A DNA stretch of 64,000 nucleotides from Pseudobdellovibrionaceae bacterium (lineage in GTDB: Bacteria; Bdellovibrionota; Bdellovibrionia; Bdellovibrionales; UBA1609). Below are positions 52,914 through 61,278 of this stretch, one piece after another. The stretch lies in the NCBI GenBank assembly GCA_020635075.1, contig JACKAM010000001.1, positions 1,550,001 through 1,614,000 of the forward strand, written 5' to 3'. The position numbers were made by a program, and so were the translations under genes. The notes under the pieces were generated by a model. It saw only the letters and a program-made list of their open reading frames with translations. It did no database searches and was not told the origin of the DNA. Position 1 is the stretch's first letter; each line of letters opens with the position of its first letter.

Positions 52914-54336
52914 GACAGCCCTTCATTTGACCATACTTGTCAAAAAACCACCCGTTATCGCCCTTTTGTAACACAATCATCCGGTCACCCAAATCGGGCT
53001 CACGAGCAAAGAATAGTTCGACTCCATTCACTACCATTTGCCCTGTTATTGGATTGAGTAGGCATTTCCTATCATCAACAACATACAGATCTGTACCCTT
53101 AACCCCACTAAGGCGAGACAAGCGCCCTGAATATGATTGCCGCCGATTAAATGCAAAGAGAGTTTGAGGTCTCCTCATCACTTTGGGTTGTCTCGTCAGA
53201 TTGCTGATTGTTGACTCCCTGTCGTAAAAAAACTGACATTGAAAAACCCGTTGCTTTTCTGAGGGCACCTCCTTGACCGCCTGCCAATCAATTAGGGAAT
53301 AGCTCACCTGGCTTCTTTCCCAAATGCCGTGCGCAACTATATCGTTCACATCAACGGGGATGGAGTTCTCTAACAGTTCGAACCGGAGGAAATTGGTGCA
53401 TTGGGTTTCGTATGGTGCAATTGTTTTACATTCAAAAAAGTATCCCAGAGATTTGGCATAGGAAATTCCCTTCTTGCCAAAAATAGTTAAAATTGGGCCA
53501 AACCATTGATTCTCACGACACTTCCGTATCGCCTCTAAATCAAAGTTTAGATAAGCGCCATTTACCGACGAAATGCGAACAAACTTAGGAACTGCGCGAG
53601 GAACGTACTCATCTTCGCGAGGTGGTTTAAGCGAGAGTCGCACAGGCTTCCCTCCTGGGAGTATGGCGGCCCATCCTCTTTGGGACTTGATCAATTCACT
53701 TCCAACTGGAACTACCATACCATCATAAGTTCGAAATTCCTTCCCGAGACTTAAGCCAACAACATCACCTTGATCATCGAAGCGAACAGGCGTCTTAGGC
53801 TTTACCATGAAACCTTCCACTTGAACCGTGCTGGAAGGAATGAGTTCTTTGGGTTGACCCGCTCGCAGAAGCACTCGGGACCCTGGAGGCACTCTGATGT
53901 TAAACACCATAAGGGTCTTCGATACCGTTAGCCACATTTCAGTGGGACTCTGTCCAATATCGATCTTTGAAATTGACGCCATGGAAATCCACGAACACTC
54001 CAGAGATCTTCTTCGTCTGGTCCTCCCTGGCTCTCCCATCTTCGATTCCAAGGTATCAGTCACCACCGGGAAGCAGGAGTCCGGGATTTTCGATGCTGGT
54101 ATATCTCTGTCTTCCTCCGACCCAGCCTGCACCCATCTTTTCAGCATATGTCGGTCAAACCGTTCTGCTTCTCGACTTTCCAAGTTCTTAAGCTGTTGCC
54201 GACAAGAATGTAGTTCACCCTCGTAATCGCGAACCATGCCGTTAGCAGCGATGTCTCTGCTTTGTCCGACAGCTTGAAGGGTGAAACAGCAAATTAACCC
54301 AGATAAGGTCCTCACCGCTAAACTCGCGATCCTCAT
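52906..54336 (-). CDS. Secreted protein with beta-hairpin motifs
   Basis: 476 residues. The signal peptide (TLSGLICCFTLQAVGQ) is followed by a short helical region and then a beta-rich body with patterns like VRFDDQGDVVGLSLGKEF, YDGMVVPVGSELIK and WAAILPGGKPVRLSL, related in style to the following gene. It is the first gene of the island; its upstream 80 bp before the hairpin at 54415 is AT-rich and could hold the promoter. No family was recognised. Both this gene and its neighbour may encode surface or secreted structural proteins. Confidence 0.68.
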   Translation of the reverse strand: MRIASLAVRTLSGLICCFTLQAVGQSRDIAANGMVRDYEGELHSCRQQLKNLESREAERFDRHMLKRWVQAGSEEDRDIPASKIPDSCFPVVTDTLESKMGEPGRTRRRRSLECSWISMASISKIDIGQSPTEMWLTVSKTLMVFNIRVPPGSRVLLRAGQPKELIPSSTVQVEGFMVKPKTPVRFDDQGDVVGLSLGKEFRTYDGMVVPVGSELIKSQRGWAAILPGGKPVRLSLKPPREDEYVPRAVPKFVRISSVNGAYLNFDLEAIRKCRENQWFGPILTIFGKKGISYAKSLGYFFECKTIAPYETQCTNFLRFELLENSIPVDVNDIVAHGIWERSQVSYSLIDWQAVKEVPSEKQRVFQCQFFYDRESTISNLTRQPKVMRRPQTLFAFNRRQSYSGRLSRLSGVKGTDLYVVDDRKCLLNPITGQMVVNGVELFFAREPDLGDRMIVLQKGDNGWFFDKYGQMKGCHD

Positions 54337-54414
54337 TCTATGATGTTAGTTGGTCCAATTATGGAGATACATCAATAAATCATCTATATTTTTAATCTAG
54401 ACCAAAATACGACC

Positions 54415-54510
54415 ATGCCAAATTCCGAATATGCGTCTCAGTGCGAAAAAAAAGAGGGAAGCTATCCCTCTTTTTTTTCGCACTGAGACGCATATTCGGA
54501 ACCTGGCACC
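54415..54510. repeat. Palindromic element, family B, intact copy
   Basis: Left arm GCCAAATTCCGAATATG with CGTCTCAGTGCG, A-run, tip GAGGGAAGCTATCCCTC, and right arm CGCACTGAGACGCATATTC then GGAACCTGGCACC. The left outer arm has changed from GGTTCC to AATTCC. The right end directly follows the stop codon (TAA) of the minus-strand gene 54512-55768. It is nearly identical to the split copy at 48891. Confidence 0.88.
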
Positions 54511-54511
54511 T

Positions 54512-55768
54512 TTACTGAACCGGCCCAATGTAATCTGTGGCCAACACCACGTTGTCATACCAAACTCGGCCATTGCCTTGGGTGTCTTTGGTCACGTAGT
54601 AGGCCAAGGACATGACGTTGAGTTTGAGCACCTCGTTGTCGCGCCATTGAAAGCCTTCAAAGGGGGCGATGGCGATTTGGTTCATGGAGTAGGACCAGTT
54701 GGCCTGATTCCACTCGTAGGCCGTGCTTCCCGTTGGCAAAAAGGCGCTGTGGAGCCATTTGCCCTCTGGATAGCCTTCGTAGTGATGAGAAATCAATTGT
54801 CCGTTGATCCACAGTTTTAGCTCACCATTGCGGGATGAAACCGGGTTGTTCATTTTGACCATGATCTCCACACAGACCCATTCTTGCCGCTTGTATTGCA
54901 TACCATAGTCACCAACAAAACTATTGCCGTAGTATTCGGGACTGGAGGCATTGTGATGCATCCCCATCCAGTAGTTGTAAAACTCCATGCGGTCATTGCG
55001 GAAGCCGTACTGGTCTAAGTTGTCCTCTGTTCGCATTTCCAGGCGCACAGAGAAACGATTGTCATAAATGGGGCTGTTGCTGTCAGAAGGACATGAGGGT
55101 GTGAAGTTCCCACCTGTGGGACGGATTCCAGCCCGACCCATCCCCCAACTGCAGTTATGATTCACACCCGAAAGCCCCCCTCCTGTGTGGTGATGGGAGC
55201 CAGAGAGGTAGCTGGTGTAGGAGCCGCCACCACCGGTCTTCTGCCCAAGAGCTGGAGTGTCGAGCTTGATGTAATAGCGAAGATGAAGCTTATCGTTGTT
55301 CTCAGCCCCAATGCGATCCAGCCTTTTGGACACGTGCCCTCCGGTGTTGCCTCCACCCAGTCGGGTCATCTCTAGTGCGCGTGTGCCTCCACTTCCGCCA
55401 GGACTGTCGGCTGCCAGACTCATTCCGGATTCGTTTTTGACATCCGTCCAACGATTGAGAAGCTCACTCAAGGTTCCGTTGTCAAAGCTCTCAGCGAAGA
55501 TAACTTGGGCGTCACCTTCGATACCCACGTCTCCCGGATAGCGAGAGGCAATCCCCGCCCCTGACACAGGATCAACGCCACCTGTGGGTGGCCCGTTGGT
55601 GCCGCCAGTGGAGTTGTTGTTCCCCATTTGCTCGACGAGTTTGTTGTTGAAAGAACCACCACAGGAATTGAATGGAATGAGAAGCACAAAAAGAACTGCC
55701 GCCCAGACGGCGACGATGAATTGCGCCCAAGATATTGGCTGTGTCTTCCCCCGATGACCTTGCCCCAT
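54512..55768 (-). CDS. Secreted polysaccharide lyase-like/concanavalin-type protein
   Basis: 418 residues with ribosome-binding site AAGGGGGG. One hydrophobic segment ends PFNSCGGSF, which may be a lipid anchor. A Gly/Asn-rich linker follows. The main domain (about 105-415) is beta-sandwich-like: AQVIFAESFDNGTLSELLNR, LHLRYYIKLD, QEWVCVEIMVKMNNP, LKLWINGQLI, and the closing WYDNVVLATDYIGPV, typical of polysaccharide lyase-type concanavalin folds. It may bind or cut a polysaccharide. No catalytic residues could be assigned. Confidence 0.7.
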   Translation of the reverse strand: MGQGHRGKTQPISWAQFIVAVWAAVLFVLLIPFNSCGGSFNNKLVEQMGNNNSTGGTNGPPTGGVDPVSGAGIASRYPGDVGIEGDAQVIFAESFDNGTLSELLNRWTDVKNESGMSLAADSPGGSGGTRALEMTRLGGGNTGGHVSKRLDRIGAENNDKLHLRYYIKLDTPALGQKTGGGGSYTSYLSGSHHHTGGGLSGVNHNCSWGMGRAGIRPTGGNFTPSCPSDSNSPIYDNRFSVRLEMRTEDNLDQYGFRNDRMEFYNYWMGMHHNASSPEYYGNSFVGDYGMQYKRQEWVCVEIMVKMNNPVSSRNGELKLWINGQLISHHYEGYPEGKWLHSAFLPTGSTAYEWNQANWSYSMNQIAIAPFEGFQWRDNEVLKLNVMSLAYYVTKDTQGNGRVWYDNVVLATDYIGPVQ

Positions 55769-55962
55769 GTCTGCCCCCTTAAGACCCCTAAGGGCCTAAA
55801 GGTGCAACACCAGGGCCAGGAATCTTTTGCGGGTCTTCTATTTCAACTGCGACAAAGCGCCACAATCACATGGGAATCTCAGGGTGAGACAACAATCTCA
55901 CCCGAGGGAAGGCTGTTTAATGAAGTGACAGTGTTAGAATGGTGCCCATCTGGTACCAGATC

Positions 55963-56829
55963 TTAGCGAGAACTTGGACGGCCGAGCAGGGTGGCACGGA
56001 TGTTCATGCGGGCTGATTCTCCTGCAGTTCCTAACCACTCTTGAAGTTTTTCGATGAGGAAGTCTGCTTGAATCTGTTCACCCACTGCTCGGCGGCGCCA
56101 CTCGATCCGCAACATCAAAAACAAGAGCAGGTTTTCCTTGTCTCCCTGATCTGAGATTTCAATTCTCTCCTGCCGGTCTTCGATGACAAAAAGAGGTGTC
56201 CGGTCCAGCCAATTGGTATCAAAAGGTGTGTGAGCCTCAAGGCCGGGCATCACCGGACGAATCACTTGTTCAAGAAGATTGAGTTTCCGCTCCGGAAATG
56301 CCAATGTCGCGGTATCAAGATCAATAAGTGCCAGAAATCCACCTCGTTTGATCAAAGGCAAAATCCGAGCAAAAGTTTGGGGGTTAATATGGGTCAACTC
56401 CCGAGTCAGCCTTAACAAAATGAAATCAAAGACCCGTTCTTTGGTGATTTCCCCTTCTAAAACCTTATTGGCTCTCACCCAGTAGTCGGGCTCCCATTCC
56501 CTGAAGGGAAATGCCAATTCCAAAAACTTCTTCTCTGTAAAGTAGGACCTGACTGAACCGGCCACCATTTCAGAGCCAAAACCGGCTTCTAAGATCTTCT
56601 CGGAATAATTCCAGCTACGGGAATTAAATAGATACCTGAGCTCTCCTGATGCCTGCACCTGAGACTTCACTTCGAGAAGCAGCTCCCACAACACTGACGA
56701 AGGCAAACTTCGCAGTCGTTGCACCAGCTCTCTTGGTTTTGCCAATGGCATTAATGAATCGAGAAACTCAAAGGCGTTCTCCGAGGCAATAGAATCACCC
56801 TCGGCCCAACCAAAGCCTTCAACACCCAT
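55963..56829 (-). CDS. Unknown soluble protein, weakly methyltransferase-like
   Basis: 288 residues with ribosome-binding site AGGAGTGTGAC. It has no signal peptide or membrane segment. The centre has a strand-turn pattern LPLIKRGGFLALIDLDTATLAF that resembles the late strands of class I SAM-dependent methyltransferases, but no clear Gly-rich SAM loop is seen. The N-terminal 90 residues are helical. No family is assigned with confidence. A small 8-bp hairpin (GGGTGAGA/TCTCACCC) lies at 55882-55903, beyond its stop. Confidence 0.6.
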   Translation of the reverse strand: MGVEGFGWAEGDSIASENAFEFLDSLMPLAKPRELVQRLRSLPSSVLWELLLEVKSQVQASGELRYLFNSRSWNYSEKILEAGFGSEMVAGSVRSYFTEKKFLELAFPFREWEPDYWVRANKVLEGEITKERVFDFILLRLTRELTHINPQTFARILPLIKRGGFLALIDLDTATLAFPERKLNLLEQVIRPVMPGLEAHTPFDTNWLDRTPLFVIEDRQERIEISDQGDKENLLLFLMLRIEWRRRAVGEQIQADFLIEKLQEWLGTAGESARMNIRATLLGRPSSR

Positions 56830-56990
56830 GTCACACTCCTAGAGTCGTTTATGACTCTCCTCCAACCCAACTTTAGGATTTGCAATGGGTGTGCCCTGAC
56901 TAGGCATTTTGATTGAAATTGAGACACTTCTGAGCAGGCACCCCTGTCTTAATATTAAACAATTGTCGACATGAGGCTCACTGAGCGGGG

Positions 56991-57860
56991 TTAGCTGGCC
57001 ATCAGTTCCGATGGTGCTCTATCAATTAAATGGCTGACGAAGCGATCCGGGCTCTCCAAATGAGGAAAGTGGCCAGCCCGCGGAAAAATTTTAATTTCAA
57101 AATGCTCGAGCAGGGGTGACAAGGCCTCATCGATGTCGCGGGCCTTGACGATGTGATCCCTTTCGCCAAGGATCACGGTGGTAGGAATACTCACCTTGTT
57201 CAAAAGCTTTAGGCGATCCACCACCTGAACCAGATCCTGGTTGACCGCCTGCCAGGAAACCAAATCCAGCTGAGACTCCCTCTCCTCCATGTTCATAAAC
57301 CACACGTCGCGATGGTTGAGATCCTGCCAAAAGTGATCGAATAAGCAGGGGTTGTGAAAGGCGATCTGCAGAGCCTGCTGCATGGGGTGATCAAAGAGCT
57401 CATGACTTTGCTCAAACAGGATCTTGAGTTGACTGGCCACAGGGATGTCTTTCAAGCGCAAAAAATCCTGAACCGACAGTTCCACCAATCTTCTTTGATA
57501 GGCATAGATATCTACGAATGGTGAAATCAACACCAGACGATCCACCTTCAGGTTTTGTGATTCCACCATTTTCAGAATTGGCAAAGTCGAAAACCCGTGA
57601 GTCACCACCCCTCTTTTGGAGTACCGAGGCAAACTGTCATTGAGAAACTGGCTGGCGGAAAACATCCAATTGTGAAAGGCGCGATCCGTAAAAAAGGTAT
57701 CGCCATCGGGTCGCAGGGGCGAAGGTTCATCCCAAAAGTCCATGCGCACTTGCCCTCGGCCCAAGGCCGACGCCAACATGCTCTGGTCGGGAAGACTCGA
57801 CCACCCCGGCCCACCCCCAAAATACATATAGCCACGGGCATTGGGACCGGATGATTTCAT
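56991..57860 (-). CDS. Alpha/beta hydrolase fold protein
   Basis: 289 residues with ribosome-binding site AAAGGGG. The fold is marked by an early oxyanion segment YFGGGPGWSSLPD, a nucleophile elbow region VVTHGFSTLPIL, the Asp in VILGERDHIVKARD (about residue 245), and the His in FPRAGHFPHLESPDRF (about residue 267). The elbow has Gly-Phe-Ser-Thr rather than the usual Gly-x-Ser-x-Gly, so activity is plausible but not certain. No signal peptide is seen. Its substrate is unknown. Confidence 0.8.
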   Translation of the reverse strand: MKSSGPNARGYMYFGGGPGWSSLPDQSMLASALGRGQVRMDFWDEPSPLRPDGDTFFTDRAFHNWMFSASQFLNDSLPRYSKRGVVTHGFSTLPILKMVESQNLKVDRLVLISPFVDIYAYQRRLVELSVQDFLRLKDIPVASQLKILFEQSHELFDHPMQQALQIAFHNPCLFDHFWQDLNHRDVWFMNMEERESQLDLVSWQAVNQDLVQVVDRLKLLNKVSIPTTVILGERDHIVKARDIDEALSPLLEHFEIKIFPRAGHFPHLESPDRFVSHLIDRAPSELMAS

Positions 57861-57991
57861 ACCCCTTTATCGGTCTAGTCCAGCTCACTCTTGACGGTGC
57901 GTCATTTTTATTTTTATGAGGATTTTCAAATACTCCGCCCGATGTCTTATGCTGAAATGGAGTCCCTAAACGACACATCTGGAGGTGCCCT

Positions 57992-58330
57992 ATGAGTCTG
58001 TTTATGAAGATCATCAATCGGGAAATTCCAGCTGATATCGTCTATGAGGACGAGGTCTGCCTCGCCTTTCGTGATATCACTCCGCAAGCTCCGGTGCATG
58101 TTTTGGTGATTCCCAAAAAGCCCATCCCTTCAATGGCTGAGGCTTCGGCAGAAGACCAATCCATTTTGGGACACTTGATGATCAAAGCCGCCCATATTGC
58201 CCAAGAGGAAGGGTTAAAGGAAGATGGCTATCGACTGGTCATCAATACCAATAAGCACGGTGGCCAGACTGTCTTTCATCTTCATGTTCATTTGTTGGGT
58301 GGAAGACAGCTGGGCTGGCCCCCGGGCTGA
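57992..58330 (+). CDS. HIT-family (HinT-like) nucleotide-binding protein
   Basis: 112 residues with ribosome-binding site TGGAGGTG. The whole histidine-triad fold is present: FMKIINREIPADIVYEDE, AFRDITPQAPVHVLVIPKK, and the active-site triad FHLHVHLLGGRQLGWPPG. HinT proteins hydrolyse nucleoside phosphoramidates such as AMP-lysine. Its 3' end overlaps the convergent DUF2064 gene by 43 bp, so the two stops lie within each other's coding sequence. Confidence 0.95.
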   Translation: MSLFMKIINREIPADIVYEDEVCLAFRDITPQAPVHVLVIPKKPIPSMAEASAEDQSILGHLMIKAAHIAQEEGLKEDGYRLVINTNKHGGQTVFHLHVHLLGGRQLGWPPG

Positions 58331-59004
58331 GCCAGAAACTCGCTCATCTCCTGCGCCCAATTGATGAGATCAATTTGCTCAGGCAAAAGTCCGCCAACGC
58401 GGTTTTCCCGTGCCAAGCGCGCAAGATCCGAGCCCTCGTCCACGTCGTAACTCATGAATCCGCTACCCACGCTACCCAAAACCTTGAGCTCACCCATCAG
58501 CGCTCGAGCAGTGGTTGATTGACTGTAGGAAATTTTATTCCAAACACTTGGAGGAATGTTTTTCCGGGCACTGAGAAAGTAAAACCCACCATCCTCAGTA
58601 AGGCCAAGGTAATAGGAATAGTTTTGACTCTCCTGCAAAAGTTCTTGCCAAACCTCCAAACTCACCTGAGGAGAGTCATTGCCGACAAAGATCACCTGCT
58701 CATGCTCTTGCCATAGCTGATCAAACACATGACTCAAACGTGCGCCGAGACTTCCTTCCCCTTGGCCCAAGCGGGGAAATCCCCGCCACAAGGGGTCCTC
58801 CAAGGCATCGGCTTCCGCCACGGCCCAAAACACATTGAGGTCCGTTTCCAATCGGGTCAGGCGGTGAAGCAAGGCCTCCATGGCAAAGGCCGAGCGCAGA
58901 TGAAACTCCACGGCCCGGGCCGAACCAAGAGTTCGAGCCAAACGGGTTTTCAGTGGCGAAAATCCCGGAGTCTTCACAAAGACGGCCAGACCACATGCTG
59001 CCAT
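58288..59004 (-). CDS. DUF2064 (TIGR04282-type) glycosyltransferase, arsenosugar cluster
   Basis: 238 residues from the ATG that overlaps the upstream stop by 1 nt (TAATG). It is a nucleotide-diphospho-sugar transferase fold: LAVFVKTPGFSPLKTRLART, a middle VIFVGNDSPQVSLEVWQELL, and LGLTEDGGFYFLSARK. TIGR04282 members are found beside arsenosugar genes and are predicted to transfer a sugar to the arsenic-containing intermediate. Context (ArsM-like and ArsS genes upstream) supports that role. It overlaps the HIT gene by 43 bp on the other strand. Confidence 0.85.
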   Translation of the reverse strand: MAACGLAVFVKTPGFSPLKTRLARTLGSARAVEFHLRSAFAMEALLHRLTRLETDLNVFWAVAEADALEDPLWRGFPRLGQGEGSLGARLSHVFDQLWQEHEQVIFVGNDSPQVSLEVWQELLQESQNYSYYLGLTEDGGFYFLSARKNIPPSVWNKISYSQSTTARALMGELKVLGSVGSGFMSYDVDEGSDLARLARENRVGGLLPEQIDLINWAQEMSEFLAQPGGQPSCLPPNK

Positions 59005-60053
59005 TAACAGCAACTCCCTGGTGCTGCATCACCTGCAAATGCAACAGGTGGTGAACAGTCAAATAAACCAAAATGAGTAGACTCATCGCCCACCACTTCG
59101 AAGTGGTTTTTCAGTCGCGTTTGGCTCAACATCCGAGCGGTATTGCTACAAACGGCCATCGGCTTGCCGGCGATAAAGTGATGGTGATTATCCAAATCAA
59201 AAAAGTGGGGCAACTCTGGAAGTGTCCCCTTGTAGGTGGCCATTTGTCCGAAGTCCTCACAACGGTCTTCCAACTCCAGTTTGAACGCGCGAATGGTCAT
59301 GGAATAAAATCTTACCATGCCGATTTTGGCTTCCACCTCTGGGTCAGAAAGGCTCATTGTGCTCGAAGAAACCACTCTAAAGTCCGGACACCCAACTTCC
59401 AGCAGCAGACGCCGGAAGTCTTCGATATACAAGGCCCCGCCAAGGCACTCGCCTAAAAGTACGGGATCTTTGGTCAGAGGCTCGGCAATCCGCCGATCGG
59501 CAAACACATCAGAGAAATAAAGCTCCCCGCCCGGCTTGAGAACGCGAAAGATCTCGCGAAACACCCGATCTTTGCTTGGCGATAGATTCAACACGCAGTT
59601 GGAGACCACCACGTCGACGGAGTTAGAAGGAATCCCCACTCCTTCCAGGTCCTCAATGTAACCTTGATGAAACTCCACATTGCTCTTTTTAAAACCAAAC
59701 TGGTCCGCATGGTATTGCTGGTGACGCCTGGCCACTTCCAATTGTTCATCGGTCATGTCCACGCCAATGACCCGTCCCGACTCGCCCACAAGTTTAGACA
59801 ACAAGTAACAGTCCCGCCCCGAACCGGAGCCTAAGTCTAAAACCGTGCAACCCTCTAACTGTGAGGGTATGGGTGAACCACAGCCGTAAAACCGGTCTTT
59901 CACTTCGCTGTGAATTTCCTTGATGATCGGACGCAGATGGCTCGGCACACTTTCGCCCACACAACATGCGCTGGTCTTCAGGTCCTTGTTGGTCTTTAGA
60001 ACCTTCCCGTAGTAATCCTTCACTGACTCCAAAGTCGTATGATCTTGTGACAC
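59004..60053 (-). CDS. arsM: Arsenite methyltransferase (ArsM-like)
   Basis: 349 residues starting at a GTG with AAGGAG upstream. The SAM-binding core is VLDLGSGSGRDCYLLS, then GVDMTDEQLEVARRH. Arsenic-binding cysteines are placed as in ArsM: one pair in KTSACCVGES near the start, one in VVSNCVLNLSP (about residue 155), and one in LLGECLGGALY (about residue 205). It methylates arsenite in the cytoplasm. An extra C-terminal region with CEDFG and a final SCC follows. It lies 58 nt after arsS and is translationally coupled to the DUF2064 gene. Confidence 0.9.
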   Translation of the reverse strand: MSQDHTTLESVKDYYGKVLKTNKDLKTSACCVGESVPSHLRPIIKEIHSEVKDRFYGCGSPIPSQLEGCTVLDLGSGSGRDCYLLSKLVGESGRVIGVDMTDEQLEVARRHQQYHADQFGFKKSNVEFHQGYIEDLEGVGIPSNSVDVVVSNCVLNLSPSKDRVFREIFRVLKPGGELYFSDVFADRRIAEPLTKDPVLLGECLGGALYIEDFRRLLLEVGCPDFRVVSSSTMSLSDPEVEAKIGMVRFYSMTIRAFKLELEDRCEDFGQMATYKGTLPELPHFFDLDNHHHFIAGKPMAVCSNTARMLSQTRLKNHFEVVGDESTHFGLFDCSPPVAFAGDAAPGSCC

Positions 60054-60111
60054 AAAGCGCTCCTTTATGGCAAAAATTCACCTATAGATTCGGCTATAAA
60101 AATCAACCTTC

Positions 60112-61155
60112 TCAATCCAAAGCCCCACCGCAAGAACTGCCCGCCCCAGCCGTGCAACCATAGCAATGATTGCCGAAAACAATGTCTTGATTGTGGATCT
60201 GACTCAAACTCTCCAATTCAAATACAGTTTTGGCCTGGCCCTTGACCGGCAATTCCAACATCTGGTTGAAATCACAATCAAAGAGCTGACCATCCCACCC
60301 TACGGAAAGAAGGTCCCGGCACATGACCCCCTTGGCGGCCTCACTATTGAAGTTCTGCAAAAGAAGGTTCATGTATTCCTGCTCTTTCCCCTGCCTCTGC
60401 AAGTCCCACAAAAAGCGACGAATGGGCATGTTGGCAAGAGCAAAGAGCTGATTAAAGCGAATACCGAACAATTCCTTTAGCTCCCGCTTATAGTCCACTT
60501 CCAACTTTTGCTGGGAAGGTGGCAAAAAGGCTCCCCCTGGGTTGTAAACCAGGTTCAGTAATAAATCCGAATCAGGTTGACCATAGCCCAAACCATTGAG
60601 CAGGCGAAGTCCTTCAATGCTCTTGTCGAAAACCCCTCGGCCTCGCTGCCTATCTACATTGTCTTTGGAGTAACAAGGCAAGGAGGCCACCACCTGGACC
60701 CGTTGGCTGGCTAAAAACTGAGCTGTCTCCTCTTGTCCAGGCTCAAACAATATGGTGAGATTACAGCGGTCGATCACCTCTTTGCCCATCTCCCGCAATG
60801 CCACGACAAACTGCCTGAAGTTGGGATTCATTTCCGGCGCACCACCCGTAAGATCAACTGTTTCCACCTCGGGTTGATTTTCCAATAGCACCAGGATTTG
60901 AGCCATCACCGACCAAGGCATAATCTCTGGTCGCTTGGGGCCGGCTTCCACGTGACAATGGAGACAGGCTTGATTGCACAGCTTACCCAGGTTGATTTGC
61001 AGGGTTTTGAGCGGACGCCGCTCGAGGTTCAACCCACTTACCTTCGCACAAAAGGGAGGAATCACAGAGGAAAAATCTGATGACAAAGTACTGAACTGAT
61101 TTTCCACAAATTCTCCTGGAAACAAGGACATTTCGGAAACGAATTTCCTCTTCAC
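60112..61155 (-). CDS. arsS: Arsenosugar biosynthesis radical SAM protein ArsS
   Basis: 347 residues. The radical SAM Fe-S motif is GKLCNQACLHCHVEAG (CxxxCxxC, about residue 55), followed by VETVDLTGGAPEMNP and the later VVASLPCYSKDNVDRQRG segment. The C-terminal part has the family cysteines MCRDLLSVGWDGQLFDCDFN and NHCYGCTAGAGSSCGG, which probably hold auxiliary Fe-S clusters. ArsS transfers a 5'-deoxyadenosyl group to methylated arsenic to make the arsenosugar precursor. The GTG at 61155 lacks a strong ribosome-binding site; an ATG at 61131 is an alternative. Confidence 0.92.
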   Translation of the reverse strand: MKRKFVSEMSLFPGEFVENQFSTLSSDFSSVIPPFCAKVSGLNLERRPLKTLQINLGKLCNQACLHCHVEAGPKRPEIMPWSVMAQILVLLENQPEVETVDLTGGAPEMNPNFRQFVVALREMGKEVIDRCNLTILFEPGQEETAQFLASQRVQVVASLPCYSKDNVDRQRGRGVFDKSIEGLRLLNGLGYGQPDSDLLLNLVYNPGGAFLPPSQQKLEVDYKRELKELFGIRFNQLFALANMPIRRFLWDLQRQGKEQEYMNLLLQNFNSEAAKGVMCRDLLSVGWDGQLFDCDFNQMLELPVKGQAKTVFELESLSQIHNQDIVFGNHCYGCTAGAGSSCGGALD

Positions 61156-61278
61156 TCAATACGGATATGCGATTGGATGGTTACATTAATTGAAAAATTA
61201 AATCTCCACCCCGGCTCCCACCCATTCAATGACTTGGGCAGACCCGTGTCAACCAAAAGGGCGCCATGACGAATCCCC

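Noticed and set aside
48886..54510. Palindrome arms as coding sequence (frames reading RLSAKKRGIA and similar)
   Set aside because: The same peptide appears on both strands only because the DNA is palindromic; it is not evidence of a gene.
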